DNA of 64,000 nt from Bordetella genomosp. 8. Its GTDB lineage: Bacteria; Pseudomonadota; Gammaproteobacteria; Burkholderiales; Burkholderiaceae_B. Positions 9,386 to 24,541 of the stretch are shown here, piece by piece (the first letter of the stretch is position 1; the number at the start of each line of letters is the position of its first letter). Below the pieces are notes generated by a model, which was not told the DNA's origin, made no database searches, and worked only from the letters and a program-made list of their open reading frames with translations. The position numbers and the translations under genes were made by a program. The stretch lies in assembly GCF_002119685.1 (NCBI RefSeq), contig NZ_CP021108.1, positions 1,178,001 through 1,242,000 of the forward strand, in the 5' to 3' direction.

Positions 9386-9904
9386 CTACCCTCTTTCCGT
9401 CGTGGCGCGGTCCGGCGTCAGGTCGAAGCCGCCGGCGTGATAGACCAGGGGCAGGGCGCCGCTATGGCCGCAATGCTCTACCTGTCCCACCATGATGATG
9501 TGATCGCCTTCTTCATAGCGGCTGCGGTTGTAGCATTCGAACCAGGCCGCGCAGTGCTCGTCCAGCATGCGGGTGCCGCCCGGCGCGTAGACGTCGCGCA
9601 TGCCCGCATACCGCTCCAGCACGCTTCCGCGCGCGAAGCGTTGCGCCAGGTCCAGTTGGTCGGCGCTCAGCACGTTGACCACATAGCGTTCGCAGCGCAT
9701 GAAGGCGTCGCGTGATCCGGACGACGCCGACAGGCTCCACAGCACCAGCGGCGGTTCCAGTGAAACGGAGTTGAAGGAGCTGACCGTCAGGCCCAGCGGC
9801 TTGCCGTCCGGCCCATTGGCCGTGACCACGGTCACGCCGGTCGCGAAGCGGCCCAGCGCGGTGCGGAAATAGCCGGCGTCGAAATCGGGAGCGGATGCGG
9901 ACAT
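9386..9904 (-). CDS. Flavin reductase-like FMN-binding protein
   Basis: A 172-residue protein of the flavin reductase (RutF/HpaC) family: [18 protein letters not shown], then [21 protein letters not shown], the FMN-contacting core of the split-barrel fold, and [11 protein letters not shown] near the C-terminus. Members use NAD(P)H to reduce FMN or FAD for a partner monooxygenase. No monooxygenase is adjacent. The start at 9904 was chosen because it lies just 5 bp after pdxH ends and gives a standard N-terminus; a longer frame upstream runs across pdxH and is rejected. It sits between two flavin/PLP enzymes in one operon, so it may supply reduced flavin, but its partner cannot be named. Confidence 0.8.
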   Translation of the reverse strand: MSASAPDFDAGYFRTALGRFATGVTVVTANGPDGKPLGLTVSSFNSVSLEPPLVLWSLSASSGSRDAFMRCERYVVNVLSADQLDLAQRFARGSVLERYAGMRDVYAPGGTRMLDEHCAAWFECYNRSRYEEGDHIIMVGQVEHCGHSGALPLVYHAGGFDLTPDRATTERG

Positions 9905-9909
9905 GTGCT

Positions 9910-10551
9910 TCAGGGCGACAACCTGACGATGCGCCAGGACTTGCCGTCGCCGCTGCCGTCCGGTTCGTAGACCAGCCGGTCGTGCAGGCGCGACGGGCGG
10001 CCTTGCCAGAATTCGAAGCGATCCGGCACCAGGCGGTAGCCGCCCCAGTAGTCCGGACGGGGCGGCGCATCGCCGTAGCGCTGTTCGCAATCGCGCAAGG
10101 CGGCTTCCAGGTTTTCCCGCGTGGCCGGCTGGCTTTGGTGCGAGGCGCAGGCGCCCAGCCGCGACCCCAGGGGCCGGCTGTGGAAGTAGGTGTCGGATTC
10201 TTCGGCCGACGTTTTTTCGATCGTGCCTTCGATGCGGACCTGCCGTTCCAGCGCTTGCCAGAAGAAGAGCAGGCTGGCGCGCGGATTGGCCGCCAGTTCC
10301 CGGCCCTTGCGCGATTCGTAATTGGTGTAGAAAACGAAACCGCGTGGATCCGCGCCCTTGATCAACACGATGCGCGCCGACGGATGGCCGCGTTCGTCGA
10401 CGGTGGCCAGGGTCATGGCGTTGGGTTCGGGCACCTGGGCGGCGAGCGCCTCGTCGAACCAGGTGGAAAACTGATCGAAAGGCGAAGCGGCGGCGTCGCT
10501 TTCGAGCAGGACTTTCTTTTCGTAGCTTTGGCGCAGATCTGCAAGGGACAT
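9910..10551 (-). CDS. pdxH: Pyridoxamine/pyridoxine 5'-phosphate oxidase
   Basis: A 213-residue FMN enzyme making pyridoxal 5'-phosphate from PMP or PNP, the last step of the salvage and DXP routes. The N-terminal half has [35 protein letters not shown] and [14 protein letters not shown]. The C-terminal dimerisation region has [20 protein letters not shown] and SRLHDRLVY. All are close to the PdxH consensus, and the length matches (E. coli 218). It is the first gene of the four-gene minus-strand unit, with a 143-bp gap to chaC upstream. Confidence 0.95.
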   Translation of the reverse strand: MSLADLRQSYEKKVLLESDAAASPFDQFSTWFDEALAAQVPEPNAMTLATVDERGHPSARIVLIKGADPRGFVFYTNYESRKGRELAANPRASLLFFWQALERQVRIEGTIEKTSAEESDTYFHSRPLGSRLGACASHQSQPATRENLEAALRDCEQRYGDAPPRPDYWGGYRLVPDRFEFWQGRPSRLHDRLVYEPDGSGDGKSWRIVRLSP

Positions 10552-10694
10552 GGCGTGCTCACGGAGGCGGCCGCGCTGCGCGCGCTTGCATGGACAAGAG
10601 GGCGGTGCGGCCTGGCCTGGGGCTAAAGCGCCAGTTTACCGCTCTTGCGAGTACGCGGCCTCGGGCCACGGGTCGGGCCGGCGGCACCCGTCGT

Positions 10695-11339
10695 TCAGCT
10701 ATCCGGCAAGGTGTGGCGCTGCGCCGCCAGCAGGCGCGCCACGCGCATCAGCCGACGGTCGTGGATGCCGGACTGATGCAGCGCCTCCGCGGTCTGCATG
10801 ACGTAATCGATGCACGGGCCGTAGTGGCCACTGGCGCGCCGCACGATGGCCAGGATTTCTTCCTCGGGCAAGGCGGGGATATAGGCCGGTCCGCTGCGGT
10901 CCATGACGAACACCAGTCCTTTGACCGGGCCGTCGTCCGTGGCGCAGGACAGCCAGCGCGGCAGGTAGGCGCCGGTGGTCATTTCGCGTTTCCAGAGCTG
11001 CGGGAAAAATGTCGGGACCTGGGCGCTGTCCATCCGGTACACCACGCCGCGGCATGAACCGCCACGGTCCAGGCCGAACACCAGCCCCGGCGATTCCGGC
11101 GTGCCGCGGTTGACGCGCGACCACAGGCACAGGGCGCGGTGGTAGCCGTGCAGGGTGGCAAGCCGTCTTTCCACATACTCGAATTCCGGGCGCCAGATCA
11201 GCGAGCCGTAGCCAAAGATCCAGACGTCCTCGTCCGGCCGCCGATGCCGCAGCGCGTCTTCCATCGACGCCTGGCGCTCTTCTGGCGTCCACAGGCGGAA
11301 CGGTATCTCGGCGGGCGTTTTCGGCTCAGGCATTACCAT
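10695..11339 (-). CDS. chaC: Glutathione-specific gamma-glutamylcyclotransferase
   Basis: A 214-residue ChaC-family protein. Key motifs are the substrate-binding YGSLIW (residues 44-49), GYHRALCLWSRVNRGTPESPGLVFGLD, and WKREMTTGAYLPRW, which carries the family's catalytic glutamate. ChaC enzymes degrade glutathione in the cytoplasm to 5-oxoproline and Cys-Gly. The N-terminal 14 bp overlaps the end of the MFS transporter gene, so the two are likely co-transcribed. A substrate link between the pair is not evident. Confidence 0.9.
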   Translation of the reverse strand: MVMPEPKTPAEIPFRLWTPEERQASMEDALRHRRPDEDVWIFGYGSLIWRPEFEYVERRLATLHGYHRALCLWSRVNRGTPESPGLVFGLDRGGSCRGVVYRMDSAQVPTFFPQLWKREMTTGAYLPRWLSCATDDGPVKGLVFVMDRSGPAYIPALPEEEILAIVRRASGHYGPCIDYVMQTAEALHQSGIHDRRLMRVARLLAAQRHTLPDS

Positions 11340-12534
11340 CCGACCCGGCCGGCGGCATACGGTTCAACCATCCAGCCGCGGCCAGGGCCAGGGCGTAGGC
11401 CCAGAACAGGGGCGCGATGCCGATGACGGCGCCCAGGGCGCCGAAGGTCAGCGGCAGGGACACCTGGGACCCGTTGATCAACGCCATGCGCAGGCCGACC
11501 GACTCGGCCGCGCGGCCCGGCGGGCAATGCTGATGCAACAATGCCAGGATGCTGGGCTGGCTGGACCCTAGAGCCAGGCCGAGGGCGAAAGACAGCCCGA
11601 TCAGGATGGCTACGTCGGTGAAAAACGGGTAAATCATGAAGTCCGCCGCCGCCGTGCCCATGGCGACGCGGATCAGGGTCCAGGAGCGCACTCGCCGCTG
11701 GATGAGCGGCAAAGCCAGGCGAATGAGGAAAGTTGCGGCCGAGAAGGCAGCGAGAACGATGCCTATTGTCGTCGCGGACAGCCCGATCGCGACGCCGAAC
11801 AGCGGCACGATGAACAGATGGCTGTCCCAGGCGCCCGACAGGATGGTGTTGACCAGCAGGATGCGTCGCAATGGCGGCGAAGCCAGCAGTTCGGTCACCC
11901 GCCGCTGCTCCAGTTGGGGCGGCTCGCCCCGCCGTTGCCGCTTGCGCGGCAGATGGCGTCGCAGACGATACAGGCCGGTCGCCGCCCCCAGCGGGCCCGC
12001 GGCCAGCAGCGCGAAGGCCGCGCCCCCGCCCAGGTGGTCGATCGCGAAACCGCCCACCAGCGGACCGCAGAAGCCCGAGGCGGCCAGCGCGATCGACATC
12101 CATGAAAAGTTGCGCAGGCGCTCTTCCGTGCGCACCTGGCCGAGGACGTTCTGGGTGGCCACCTGATGCAGCATGAAGCCCACGCCCAGGCAGCACGAGG
12201 CAAACAGCAGCGACATCCGCGTGGAAACCAGTGCCGGCACGAGCGTCCCGACCGCCAGTATCGCCGTACCGATGACCATGGGCCGCCGGGTGCCTACCTT
12301 GTCTATCCATCTCCCGGCTTTCACCGAGAAAACCATGGGAAGTATGGCGAAAACGGCGATAAGTACGCCCACCGTGAAAGTGGACAGCCCGATATGCAGG
12401 GCGCTGAGGGAAACGGTTACACGCCCGCCCGTCAACGCCACGTGATTCATCATATTGATCAGGCACAGCGACACGGCTCCTGAGGCGGAAGCGGCAATCG
12501 GCGCGATCGAGGGGGAAGAATCGGACTGTGGCAC
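11326..12534 (-). CDS. MFS transporter
   Basis: A 402-residue integral membrane protein with about 12 predicted hydrophobic segments. The loop 2-3 motif of the major facilitator superfamily is visible as VKAGRWIDKVGTRRP (residues about 68-83). The central cytoplasmic loop is basic (RRHLPRKRQRRGE). Substrate is unknown; the short compact form with weak motifs resembles drug or metabolite exporters. It overlaps chaC by 14 bp. It is divergent from baeS, with a 244-bp gap, and BaeSR systems elsewhere control exporters, so regulation by that pair is a testable idea only. Confidence 0.85.
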   Translation of the reverse strand: MPQSDSSPSIAPIAASASGAVSLCLINMMNHVALTGGRVTVSLSALHIGLSTFTVGVLIAVFAILPMVFSVKAGRWIDKVGTRRPMVIGTAILAVGTLVPALVSTRMSLLFASCCLGVGFMLHQVATQNVLGQVRTEERLRNFSWMSIALAASGFCGPLVGGFAIDHLGGGAAFALLAAGPLGAATGLYRLRRHLPRKRQRRGEPPQLEQRRVTELLASPPLRRILLVNTILSGAWDSHLFIVPLFGVAIGLSATTIGIVLAAFSAATFLIRLALPLIQRRVRSWTLIRVAMGTAAADFMIYPFFTDVAILIGLSFALGLALGSSQPSILALLHQHCPPGRAAESVGLRMALINGSQVSLPLTFGALGAVIGIAPLFWAYALALAAAGWLNRMPPAGSDGNA

Positions 12535-12778
12535 GGTAATTTTGTCTTATTCTGTGCCTAACTTCTCCCTATGTCGAGTCAGCCTGGTAGGTGAGGGTGG
12601 TCAGTAACATTTACGCAACAGTGTGCAGGAATCCGCTTCCATGGCCTGTGGCAAGGCGTAAAGATTATGGAACAGTGGCGCAGGTGGCCCCCTCTGAACG
12701 CCATGCTGGTTAACATTTGACCGATTCGCCGCGGCCCGCGCGGGCGTCTTTCGTGCCGCGCATCGTCCGCACCCAGCC

Positions 12779-14254
12779 ATGAGATTAGGCATCACCTTCA
12801 AACTGTTCCTGGCCATCCTCGCCACCAGCCTGGCGGTGACCCTGGCCATGGGCTCCGCCGTACGGTGGAACTTCGAGCGACATTTCCTTTCGTACGTCAA
12901 GGAAAGGGAATTACGGCGAGTCGATCGGATGCGGCAATCTTTGGCGGACTTGTATCGCGAGCGCGGCAGCTGGGATGCGTTGCGCGGCAATCCGTCGCTC
13001 TGGAACCATATCCTGACGGTGCCGGCCGGCGATCCGGCCGCGCGCCGCCATCCCCCGCCCCGTGGCGTGCTGGAATGGCTGTCCGACATGGATCCCAACC
13101 TGACGCCGCCTGGGCCGCCGATGGAGCCGCCCGATCCGGATTGGGCCCGGGGGCGCGACTTCCTGGCGTTACCCTTCACCCTGCTGGACAACCAGATGCG
13201 CGTGGTGGCGGGTTACTCCGCGCCCACCCCCGGCGCGCCACGCCGCGCCGTCGACGTGGATGGAATGACCGTGGGATGGCTGGTCACGCCATTCCCCAAC
13301 CGCCTGCCCAGCGAGGCGGACCAGCGGTTCCAGCGCGAACAATCCGAAGCGACCTGGGTGATCGGGGCGCTGGCCGCTTTGCTGGCGGCGGCGGTCAGCA
13401 TCTTCCTGGCGCGGATTTTCCTGGCGCCCGTCAGGCGGCTGGCCAGCGCCACCCATCGGCTGTCGGCCGGGGACTATGCCACCCGGGTGAATGTCACCTC
13501 GGCTGACGAGCTGGGACGGCTGGGCCAGGATTTCAACCGCCTGGCCCATACCCTGGAACGCAACGAGGCCCTGCGGCGCGAAATGGTGGCCGACATCTCG
13601 CATGAATTGCGCACGCCGCTGGCGATATTGCGTGGCGAAATGGAAGCGCTGCAGGATGGCGTGCGGCCGTTCTCGCCCGAGGCCCTGGCGTCGCTGCAAG
13701 CGGAAGTGTCGATGCTGAGCAAGCTGATCGACGATCTCTACGAACTGGCGTTGGCCGATGTGGGCGCGCTGTCCTACCGCCTGGTGCCGGTCAGCATGGC
13801 GGATATCGTCGAGCAATCGGTCGACGCGTATCGCGAGCGCCTGGGCGCGCGCGGCCTGCGCGTGGAAACCTCGTTCGGCGGCGATCCCTGCATCGTCGAA
13901 GGCGATACCCAGCGCCTGACGCAACTGATGAACAACCTGCTCGAGAACACTTCGCGCTATACCGATCCGGGCGGCGTGGTGCGGGTGGCCGTGCGCACCG
14001 AAGGCGAGACCGTGGTGGTGGAATGCCAGGACTCGGCGCCGGGCGTGCCCCCGCAGTTCCTGCCCCGGCTGTTCGACCGGCTGTTTCGCGTGGACCCGTC
14101 GCGTTCCCGCGAAAGCGGGGGCGCCGGCCTGGGGCTGGCCATCTGCCAGCGCATCGTCGAATCGCACCGCGGCAACATCCAGGCCATGCCGTCCGACCTG
14201 GGCGGGCTGTGCGTGCGCATCGTTTTTCCCCTGGCCCAGGCGGCCACGTCCTGA
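12779..14254 (+). CDS. baeS: Sensor histidine kinase BaeS
   Basis: A 491-residue inner-membrane kinase. It has an N-terminal membrane helix (about residues 8-28), a periplasmic sensor region of about 150 residues rich in Pro, and a second helix ([25 protein letters not shown]). These are followed by HAMP (about 215-268), an H-box with His275 in [22 protein letters not shown], an N-box [12 protein letters not shown], and the G-boxes. The start [14 protein letters not shown], the [10 protein letters not shown] segment and the response regulator next door match BaeS, the envelope-stress sensor known for controlling exporters. The gene ends 8 bp before baeR begins. Confidence 0.87.
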   Translation: MRLGITFKLFLAILATSLAVTLAMGSAVRWNFERHFLSYVKERELRRVDRMRQSLADLYRERGSWDALRGNPSLWNHILTVPAGDPAARRHPPPRGVLEWLSDMDPNLTPPGPPMEPPDPDWARGRDFLALPFTLLDNQMRVVAGYSAPTPGAPRRAVDVDGMTVGWLVTPFPNRLPSEADQRFQREQSEATWVIGALAALLAAAVSIFLARIFLAPVRRLASATHRLSAGDYATRVNVTSADELGRLGQDFNRLAHTLERNEALRREMVADISHELRTPLAILRGEMEALQDGVRPFSPEALASLQAEVSMLSKLIDDLYELALADVGALSYRLVPVSMADIVEQSVDAYRERLGARGLRVETSFGGDPCIVEGDTQRLTQLMNNLLENTSRYTDPGGVVRVAVRTEGETVVVECQDSAPGVPPQFLPRLFDRLFRVDPSRSRESGGAGLGLAICQRIVESHRGNIQAMPSDLGGLCVRIVFPLAQAATS

Positions 14255-14262
14255 GACACATC

Positions 14263-14931
14263 ATGATCCTGATCGTAGAAGACGAACCCAAGCTGGCGGC
14301 CCTGCTGACCGACTACCTGCGCGCCGCGCGATACGAAACCGAATCGCTGGGCGACGGCGCGGAGGCGCTGGCGGCGATACGCCGCGTGAAACCCGACCTG
14401 GTGCTGCTGGACCTGATGCTGCCGGGCCGCGACGGCCTGGAAGTGTGCCGCGAACTGCGCACGTTCAGCGACGTGCCGGTGATCATGGTCACGGCGCGGG
14501 TGGAAGAGATCGACCGGCTCATCGGCCTGGAGATGGGCGCCGACGACTACATCTGCAAGCCCTTCAGCCCGCGCGAAGTCGTCGCGCGCGTGAAGGCCAT
14601 CCTGCGGCGCGCGCGCGGCGCCAACAACAACGGCCATCACCAGTCCCTGCTGGAGATCCGTCCCGAACATCACATGGCCACGCTGGACGGCAAGCCCCTG
14701 TCCCTGACCCCCGTCGAGTTCCGCCTGCTGCAGGCGCTGTCGGCGGCGGAAGGCAAGATCCTGTCGCGCGACGCGCTGCTGAATCACCTGTACGCGGATC
14801 ATCGTGTGGTCACCGACCGCACGGTCGACAGCCACATCAAGAACCTGCGCCGCAAGTTCGAAGCCGTGTTGCCGGGCCATGACCTGATCCGATCGATATA
14901 CGGCGTGGGCTACAAGCTGGAAATGCATTGA
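14263..14931 (+). CDS. baeR: Response regulator BaeR
   Basis: A 222-residue OmpR-family regulator. The receiver domain has the acidic pocket VEDE, phosphoacceptor Asp50 in [10 protein letters not shown], and [38 protein letters not shown], almost identical to E. coli BaeR. The C-terminal winged helix has [13 protein letters not shown] and [18 protein letters not shown]. The start at 14263 was chosen because the receiver begins immediately; an in-frame start 240 bp upstream lies inside baeS. It should be phosphorylated by BaeS and regulate envelope-stress and efflux genes. Confidence 0.93.
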   Translation: MILIVEDEPKLAALLTDYLRAARYETESLGDGAEALAAIRRVKPDLVLLDLMLPGRDGLEVCRELRTFSDVPVIMVTARVEEIDRLIGLEMGADDYICKPFSPREVVARVKAILRRARGANNNGHHQSLLEIRPEHHMATLDGKPLSLTPVEFRLLQALSAAEGKILSRDALLNHLYADHRVVTDRTVDSHIKNLRRKFEAVLPGHDLIRSIYGVGYKLEMH

Positions 14932-15064
14932 AGCTGGGCTGACCCGCCCTTGCCGGCGGGCAGGGGGGCGGCGGCGCGCCGTGCCATGCGCTTCCTTGCC
15001 CCTGTCTCCGTGCCTACGCGGCGCCGGCCGGGGCGCGCGGCGGCATGCGAAAATGCCCCCCATC

Positions 15065-15916
15065 ATGAGCATTGCGATCGATCCCCCGACCTGCGACATC
15101 GACGCGGAGCGCCGCTTCGGCGGCCTGGCGCGCCTGTATGGCCCCGGCGCGCCGGACCGCCTGCGCGCCGCGCGCATCGCGGTGGTCGGCCTGGGGGGCG
15201 TCGGTTCCTGGACGGCGGAAGCGCTGGCGCGCAGCGGCGTGGGCGCCCTGACGTTGATCGACCTCGACCACATCGCCGAATCCAACGTGAACCGGCAGAT
15301 CCATGCGCTGTCGGACACGCTGGGCCAGGCCAAGGTCGCGGCGATGGCGGCCAGGGTGGCCGGCATCAATCCAACATGCGCCGTCACGCAGGTGGACGAT
15401 TTCGTCACGCCCGACAACGTCGCGGACGTGCTGGCCGCGGACTATGACGCCGTGGTCGACTGCACCGACCAGGCGGCGGCAAAGATCGCCATGATCCTGC
15501 ATGCGCGGCGGCGTGGCCTGGGCCTGCTGGTCTGCGGCGGCGCGGGCGGCAAGACCGATCCGCTGGCCTTGCGCGTGGGCGATCTGTCGCAGGCCTGCAA
15601 TGACGCCTTGCTGGCGAAGCTGCGCAACAAGCTGCGCCGCGAACATGGCTATCCCAAGGCGGCCGCCAAGGCCGGCAAGGCGCCCTCGCGCACGCCGAAG
15701 ATGCACGTGCGGGCCTTGTGGTTCGACCAGCCGGCGATCCTGCCGGCCGCCTGGACCGCCGGGGCGGAGGCGGAAGACGACGTCGGCGCCATGGTGGCGC
15801 CGCTCGCGCCGCAAGGCTTGTCCTGCGCCGGGTATGGCTCGTCCATCACCATCACCGCGACCATGGGCATGGCGGCGGCCGACCAGGCCTTGCGGCTGGT
15901 ATTGGCGCGCACCTAG
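15065..15916 (+). CDS. tcdA: tRNA threonylcarbamoyladenosine dehydratase
   Basis: A 283-residue ThiF/E1-like ATP-dependent enzyme that cyclises t6A37 to ct6A in tRNAs decoding ANN codons. Evidence: RRFGGLARLYG at the start, nucleotide-binding GLGGVGSWTAEALARSGVG (GLGGVG at 42-47), LIDLDHIAESNVNRQIHAL, and GGKTDPLALRVGDL, all typical of TcdA (YgdL/CsdL). Another in-frame ATG lies 12 bp upstream; the later one gives the usual N-terminus. It is convergent with pabC, with only 4 bp between the two stop codons. Confidence 0.92.
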   Translation: MSIAIDPPTCDIDAERRFGGLARLYGPGAPDRLRAARIAVVGLGGVGSWTAEALARSGVGALTLIDLDHIAESNVNRQIHALSDTLGQAKVAAMAARVAGINPTCAVTQVDDFVTPDNVADVLAADYDAVVDCTDQAAAKIAMILHARRRGLGLLVCGGAGGKTDPLALRVGDLSQACNDALLAKLRNKLRREHGYPKAAAKAGKAPSRTPKMHVRALWFDQPAILPAAWTAGAEAEDDVGAMVAPLAPQGLSCAGYGSSITITATMGMAAADQALRLVLART

Positions 15917-15920
15917 CCGG

Positions 15921-16625
15921 CTAGCGCGCCGGCGCCGCTTTCGCGCCCAGGCGGAATTCCACGTCCATCCATCCGCGCAGCGCATTGGACAAACGGATGC
16001 GGGTGGCGCGCTGCATGTCGTCTTCGTACAGGATGCGTTCCTGGACCAGGCCAGCGTCCAGCAGCGCGGCGCGCTGCACGCCGGGCAGGCAGCCGCAGGA
16101 CACGGGCGGCGTGAACCATGTGCCGCCCATCTGCAGATAGACGTTGGTACGGCTGCCTTCGCACAACTCGCCCCGCTCGTTGCACAGCACGGCATCGAAC
16201 AAGTCCGGGTGCCGCGCCAGCCATTCGGTGATGTCGTCATACCAGGGCCGGTGCGTGGTCTTGTGGCGCAGCAACGATGCGCCGGACGACAGCCGGCTGG
16301 TCCACAGGCAGACGCCCTGGGGCGTGGGCAGCGGCGGCAGCGGCGCGGTGCGCAGCGTCAACGTGCCATCGGGATGGTGCAGCAGGCGCAGGCGGTGCGG
16401 CCCGGGGCCCTGCGCCGTGCCGGCGGCCGTGAGCACTTCCGCGCGGACCTGGTCGGCATCCGAGCGGTGGCCGAGCGCGGCGCACGAGGCCTGCAGGCGC
16501 GCCATGTGGCGATCCAGCAGCGGCATGCGTCCGTCGGCATCGACGCGGATGGTTTCGATCAGGTCCGGCAGGACAGCCGTTGCGCGTGGGCTGGCGGTGG
16601 GGGCGGGGGTCGGGGTGGGCGTCAT
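15921..16625 (-). CDS. pabC: Aminodeoxychorismate lyase-like class IV aminotransferase
   Basis: A 234-residue PLP enzyme of fold type IV. After a Thr/Pro-rich leader of about 15 residues come LPDLIETIRV, HMARLQASCAALG, the PLP-lysine context LLRHKTTHR (Lys122), and ELCEGSRTNVYL with the usual Glu-Gly-Ser-x-Thr-Asn cofactor site. PabC converts 4-amino-4-deoxychorismate to p-aminobenzoate and pyruvate for folate synthesis. It overlaps pabB by 4 bp (ATGA), so the two are translationally coupled. In several relatives pabB and pabC are one fused gene; here they are separate. Substrate assignment rests mainly on this pairing. Confidence 0.85.
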   Translation of the reverse strand: MTPTPTPAPTASPRATAVLPDLIETIRVDADGRMPLLDRHMARLQASCAALGHRSDADQVRAEVLTAAGTAQGPGPHRLRLLHHPDGTLTLRTAPLPPLPTPQGVCLWTSRLSSGASLLRHKTTHRPWYDDITEWLARHPDLFDAVLCNERGELCEGSRTNVYLQMGGTWFTPPVSCGCLPGVQRAALLDAGLVQERILYEDDMQRATRIRLSNALRGWMDVEFRLGAKAAPAR

Positions 16626-17755
16626 GCGGGGTCGAGCTCCGGGTCGAGTATGCGCGCCTTCCACAGGCATTCCTGCCATTCGGAATCTGGCTCGGAGTCG
16701 TGGACGATGCCGCCGCCCACACCATAGACGCCGCGGCCGTCGGCGTCCACCACCAGGGTGCGTATTGCCACGTTCAGCGAAAAATCGCCGTCCGGCGCCA
16801 GCCAGCCTATGCTGCCGCAGTAGAGGCCGCGCGGCGCGATCTCGGCCTGTCGGATGTGGGCCAGCGCGGCGACCTTGGGAGCGCCCGTCACCGAACCGCA
16901 GGGAAACAGCGCGCGCAGCACGTCGCCCAGGCTGGCGCGCGGGGCGCGCGCCGTGACGGTCGACGTCATGGTCCACACGGTGGGATAGCGTTCCAGCGTG
17001 AACAAGGCTTCGGCGCGCACGCTGCCGGTTTCGGCGATCCGGCCCAGGTCGTTGCGCAGCAGGTCCACGATCATCAGGTTTTCGGCGCGGTTCTTGTCGC
17101 TGGCCAGCAGCGCCTGGCCCAACGCATGGTCGCGTTCGGGATCGGCATCGCGCGGGGCGGTCCCCTTCATGGGCCGCGTGGTCAGCAGGTCGCCACGCCG
17201 CTGCACGAACAGTTCGGGCGAGAAGGACAACACCGCTTGCCCGCCGTCCTCGATGTAGGCGGCGTGCGCGACCGGATTGCGGGCGGCGATGCGGCGATAA
17301 AGCTCGCGCCGGTCGCCCCGCACGCCTACGTCCAGCGGCATCGTGTAGTTGACCTGGTAATACTCGCCCCGGCCTATGCCGGCGCGTATGGCCTGGATCC
17401 GCTCCAGATAGCTGGCGCGGTCCTGCCGCGCGGCAATCGCCGCAATCGCGCGAGCGCCGTCCGCTGGCGGCGCGGCGGCCGACCAGGGCGCTTCGTGCCG
17501 GGCCTGGTCGAATACCAGGGCGCGCAGGCGGGGCCGGCCGGCGGTACCGCTTCCGGCGTTGGCCGGCAGGGGCAGCAGCCATTCGCCCAGTTCGAAATCC
17601 AGCAGCAGCGCGACCCAGCGGCCGGCGTCGCGCGCCGCCTCGATGGCGTCCAGCGCGGCCTGCAACTGATCCGGCGCGCAGGCCAGGATGCGGTCGCGCG
17701 GGCCTTCCAGCTGCAAGGCCCGCCCGGCCAGGCGGTCTTCGAAACGGCAGAACAT
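16622..17755 (-). CDS. pabB: Aminodeoxychorismate synthase component I
   Basis: A 377-residue chorismate-binding enzyme that aminates chorismate using ammonia from a glutaminase partner (PabA), which is not in this window. Motifs: EYYQVNYTMPL, ELF near 181, RPMKGTAPR with Lys197 (the PIKGT-type lysine that distinguishes PabB), ENLMIVDLLRNDLGRI, and the C-terminal GSVTGAPKVAAL and GGGIVHDSEPDSEWQE metal/chorismate site. The N-terminal tryptophan-pocket domain is short compared with E. coli PabB (453), as in many beta-proteobacterial forms. The gene starts 8 bp after the uvrA gene stops. Confidence 0.92.
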   Translation of the reverse strand: MFCRFEDRLAGRALQLEGPRDRILACAPDQLQAALDAIEAARDAGRWVALLLDFELGEWLLPLPANAGSGTAGRPRLRALVFDQARHEAPWSAAAPPADGARAIAAIAARQDRASYLERIQAIRAGIGRGEYYQVNYTMPLDVGVRGDRRELYRRIAARNPVAHAAYIEDGGQAVLSFSPELFVQRRGDLLTTRPMKGTAPRDADPERDHALGQALLASDKNRAENLMIVDLLRNDLGRIAETGSVRAEALFTLERYPTVWTMTSTVTARAPRASLGDVLRALFPCGSVTGAPKVAALAHIRQAEIAPRGLYCGSIGWLAPDGDFSLNVAIRTLVVDADGRGVYGVGGGIVHDSEPDSEWQECLWKARILDPELDPA

Positions 17756-17763
17756 CGGAACCT

Positions 17764-23580
<5,817 letters not shown>

Positions 23581-23701
23581 GTACGTATCGTAGCCTGGGC
23601 GTCAATAGGGGGCGGACCATGCCCTTGATCGCCAGTCGGGATAGCGACCGGGGGCTACGCTGTGGGATAATCGCCTATATTGTGAAACTCCTGACCATAT
23701 T

Positions 23702-24541
23702 ATGGACAGCCCGCCCCAGGTTGCCGGTACCGCTGCTTTTTCCAAGTTCATGACCGTCCTGCAGGCGGTGGCTGACGCCGCCGGCCCACTGGGCATGGCG
23801 GAGCTGGTGCGCGCCTGCGGCTATCCGCGCGGAACGGTCTATCGCATCGTCGCCGCCTTGCAGCAACAGGGCATGATCGCCGAAGCCGCCGGCGGCCCCG
23901 GTCCGGTGGTGCGCTATGCGCTGGGGCCGAGGCTGCTGCAACTGGCCAGCCGCGCCTGGTCGCAGCTGGACCTGCGCGCCGCGCTGGCGGAAGACCTGCG
24001 GGCCCTGCGTGACGAGACGGGCGAAACCGTCCACCTGGCGGTGCCGGCGGGGCGGGAACTGATCTACATCGACAAGCTGGAAAACCACGGCCCCGTGCGC
24101 ATGGCGTCGCGAGTGGGCGGCCGCCTTGCCCTGCATTGCACGGCTGCCGGCAAAGCCTACCTGGCGGCGTTGCCGCCGGCGGACGCCGACAGCCTGCTCG
24201 CCACCCTGGCGCTGCCGCCCCGCATGCCGGCTACCATCACCGACAAGGAAGCGCTGCGCCAGGAACTGGCGCGCATCCGCCAGCGCGGCTATGCGGTCGA
24301 CGACCAGGAAAACGAACGCGGCATCGTCTGCTACAGCGTCGCCCTGGCTGGCCAGGGCGGCCAGCCGCTGGCCTGCGTCAGCGTCAGCACGCTGCAGTTT
24401 TCGGTTGGCCGGGCGGGCCCGCAGGCGACGCCGCCCTCCCGCTACATCGCGCCGCTCATGCGGTTGCGCGATGCGGCGCAAGCCAGATTCAGCGCCTGGC
24501 CGGCGGTTGCCGGCGGCGCACTTTTTCGAGAGGACTCATGA
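23702..24541 (+). CDS. IclR-family regulator
   Basis: A 279-residue regulator. The N-terminal winged helix (about 15-75) has ADAAGPLGMAELVRACGYPRGTVYRIVAALQQQGMI. The C-terminal effector domain has LRDETGETVHLAVPAGRELIYIDKLE, SRVGGRLALHCTAAGKAYLA and GYAVDDQENERGIVCYSV, all standard for IclR. It overlaps the aldolase gene by 4 bp (ATGA) and is the first gene of a three-gene operon, which strongly suggests it controls that operon, probably responding to a 2-keto-3-deoxy sugar acid. It is divergent from the giant uvrA gene with 121 bp between the starts. Confidence 0.9.
   Translation: MDSPPQVAGTAAFSKFMTVLQAVADAAGPLGMAELVRACGYPRGTVYRIVAALQQQGMIAEAAGGPGPVVRYALGPRLLQLASRAWSQLDLRAALAEDLRALRDETGETVHLAVPAGRELIYIDKLENHGPVRMASRVGGRLALHCTAAGKAYLAALPPADADSLLATLALPPRMPATITDKEALRQELARIRQRGYAVDDQENERGIVCYSVALAGQGGQPLACVSVSTLQFSVGRAGPQATPPSRYIAPLMRLRDAAQARFSAWPAVAGGALFREDS

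Noticed and set aside
16626..17582. N-terminal extension of pabC across pabB to 553 residues.
   Set aside because: The extension is pabB in the wrong frame. The ATGA overlap at 16622-16625 marks the real start.
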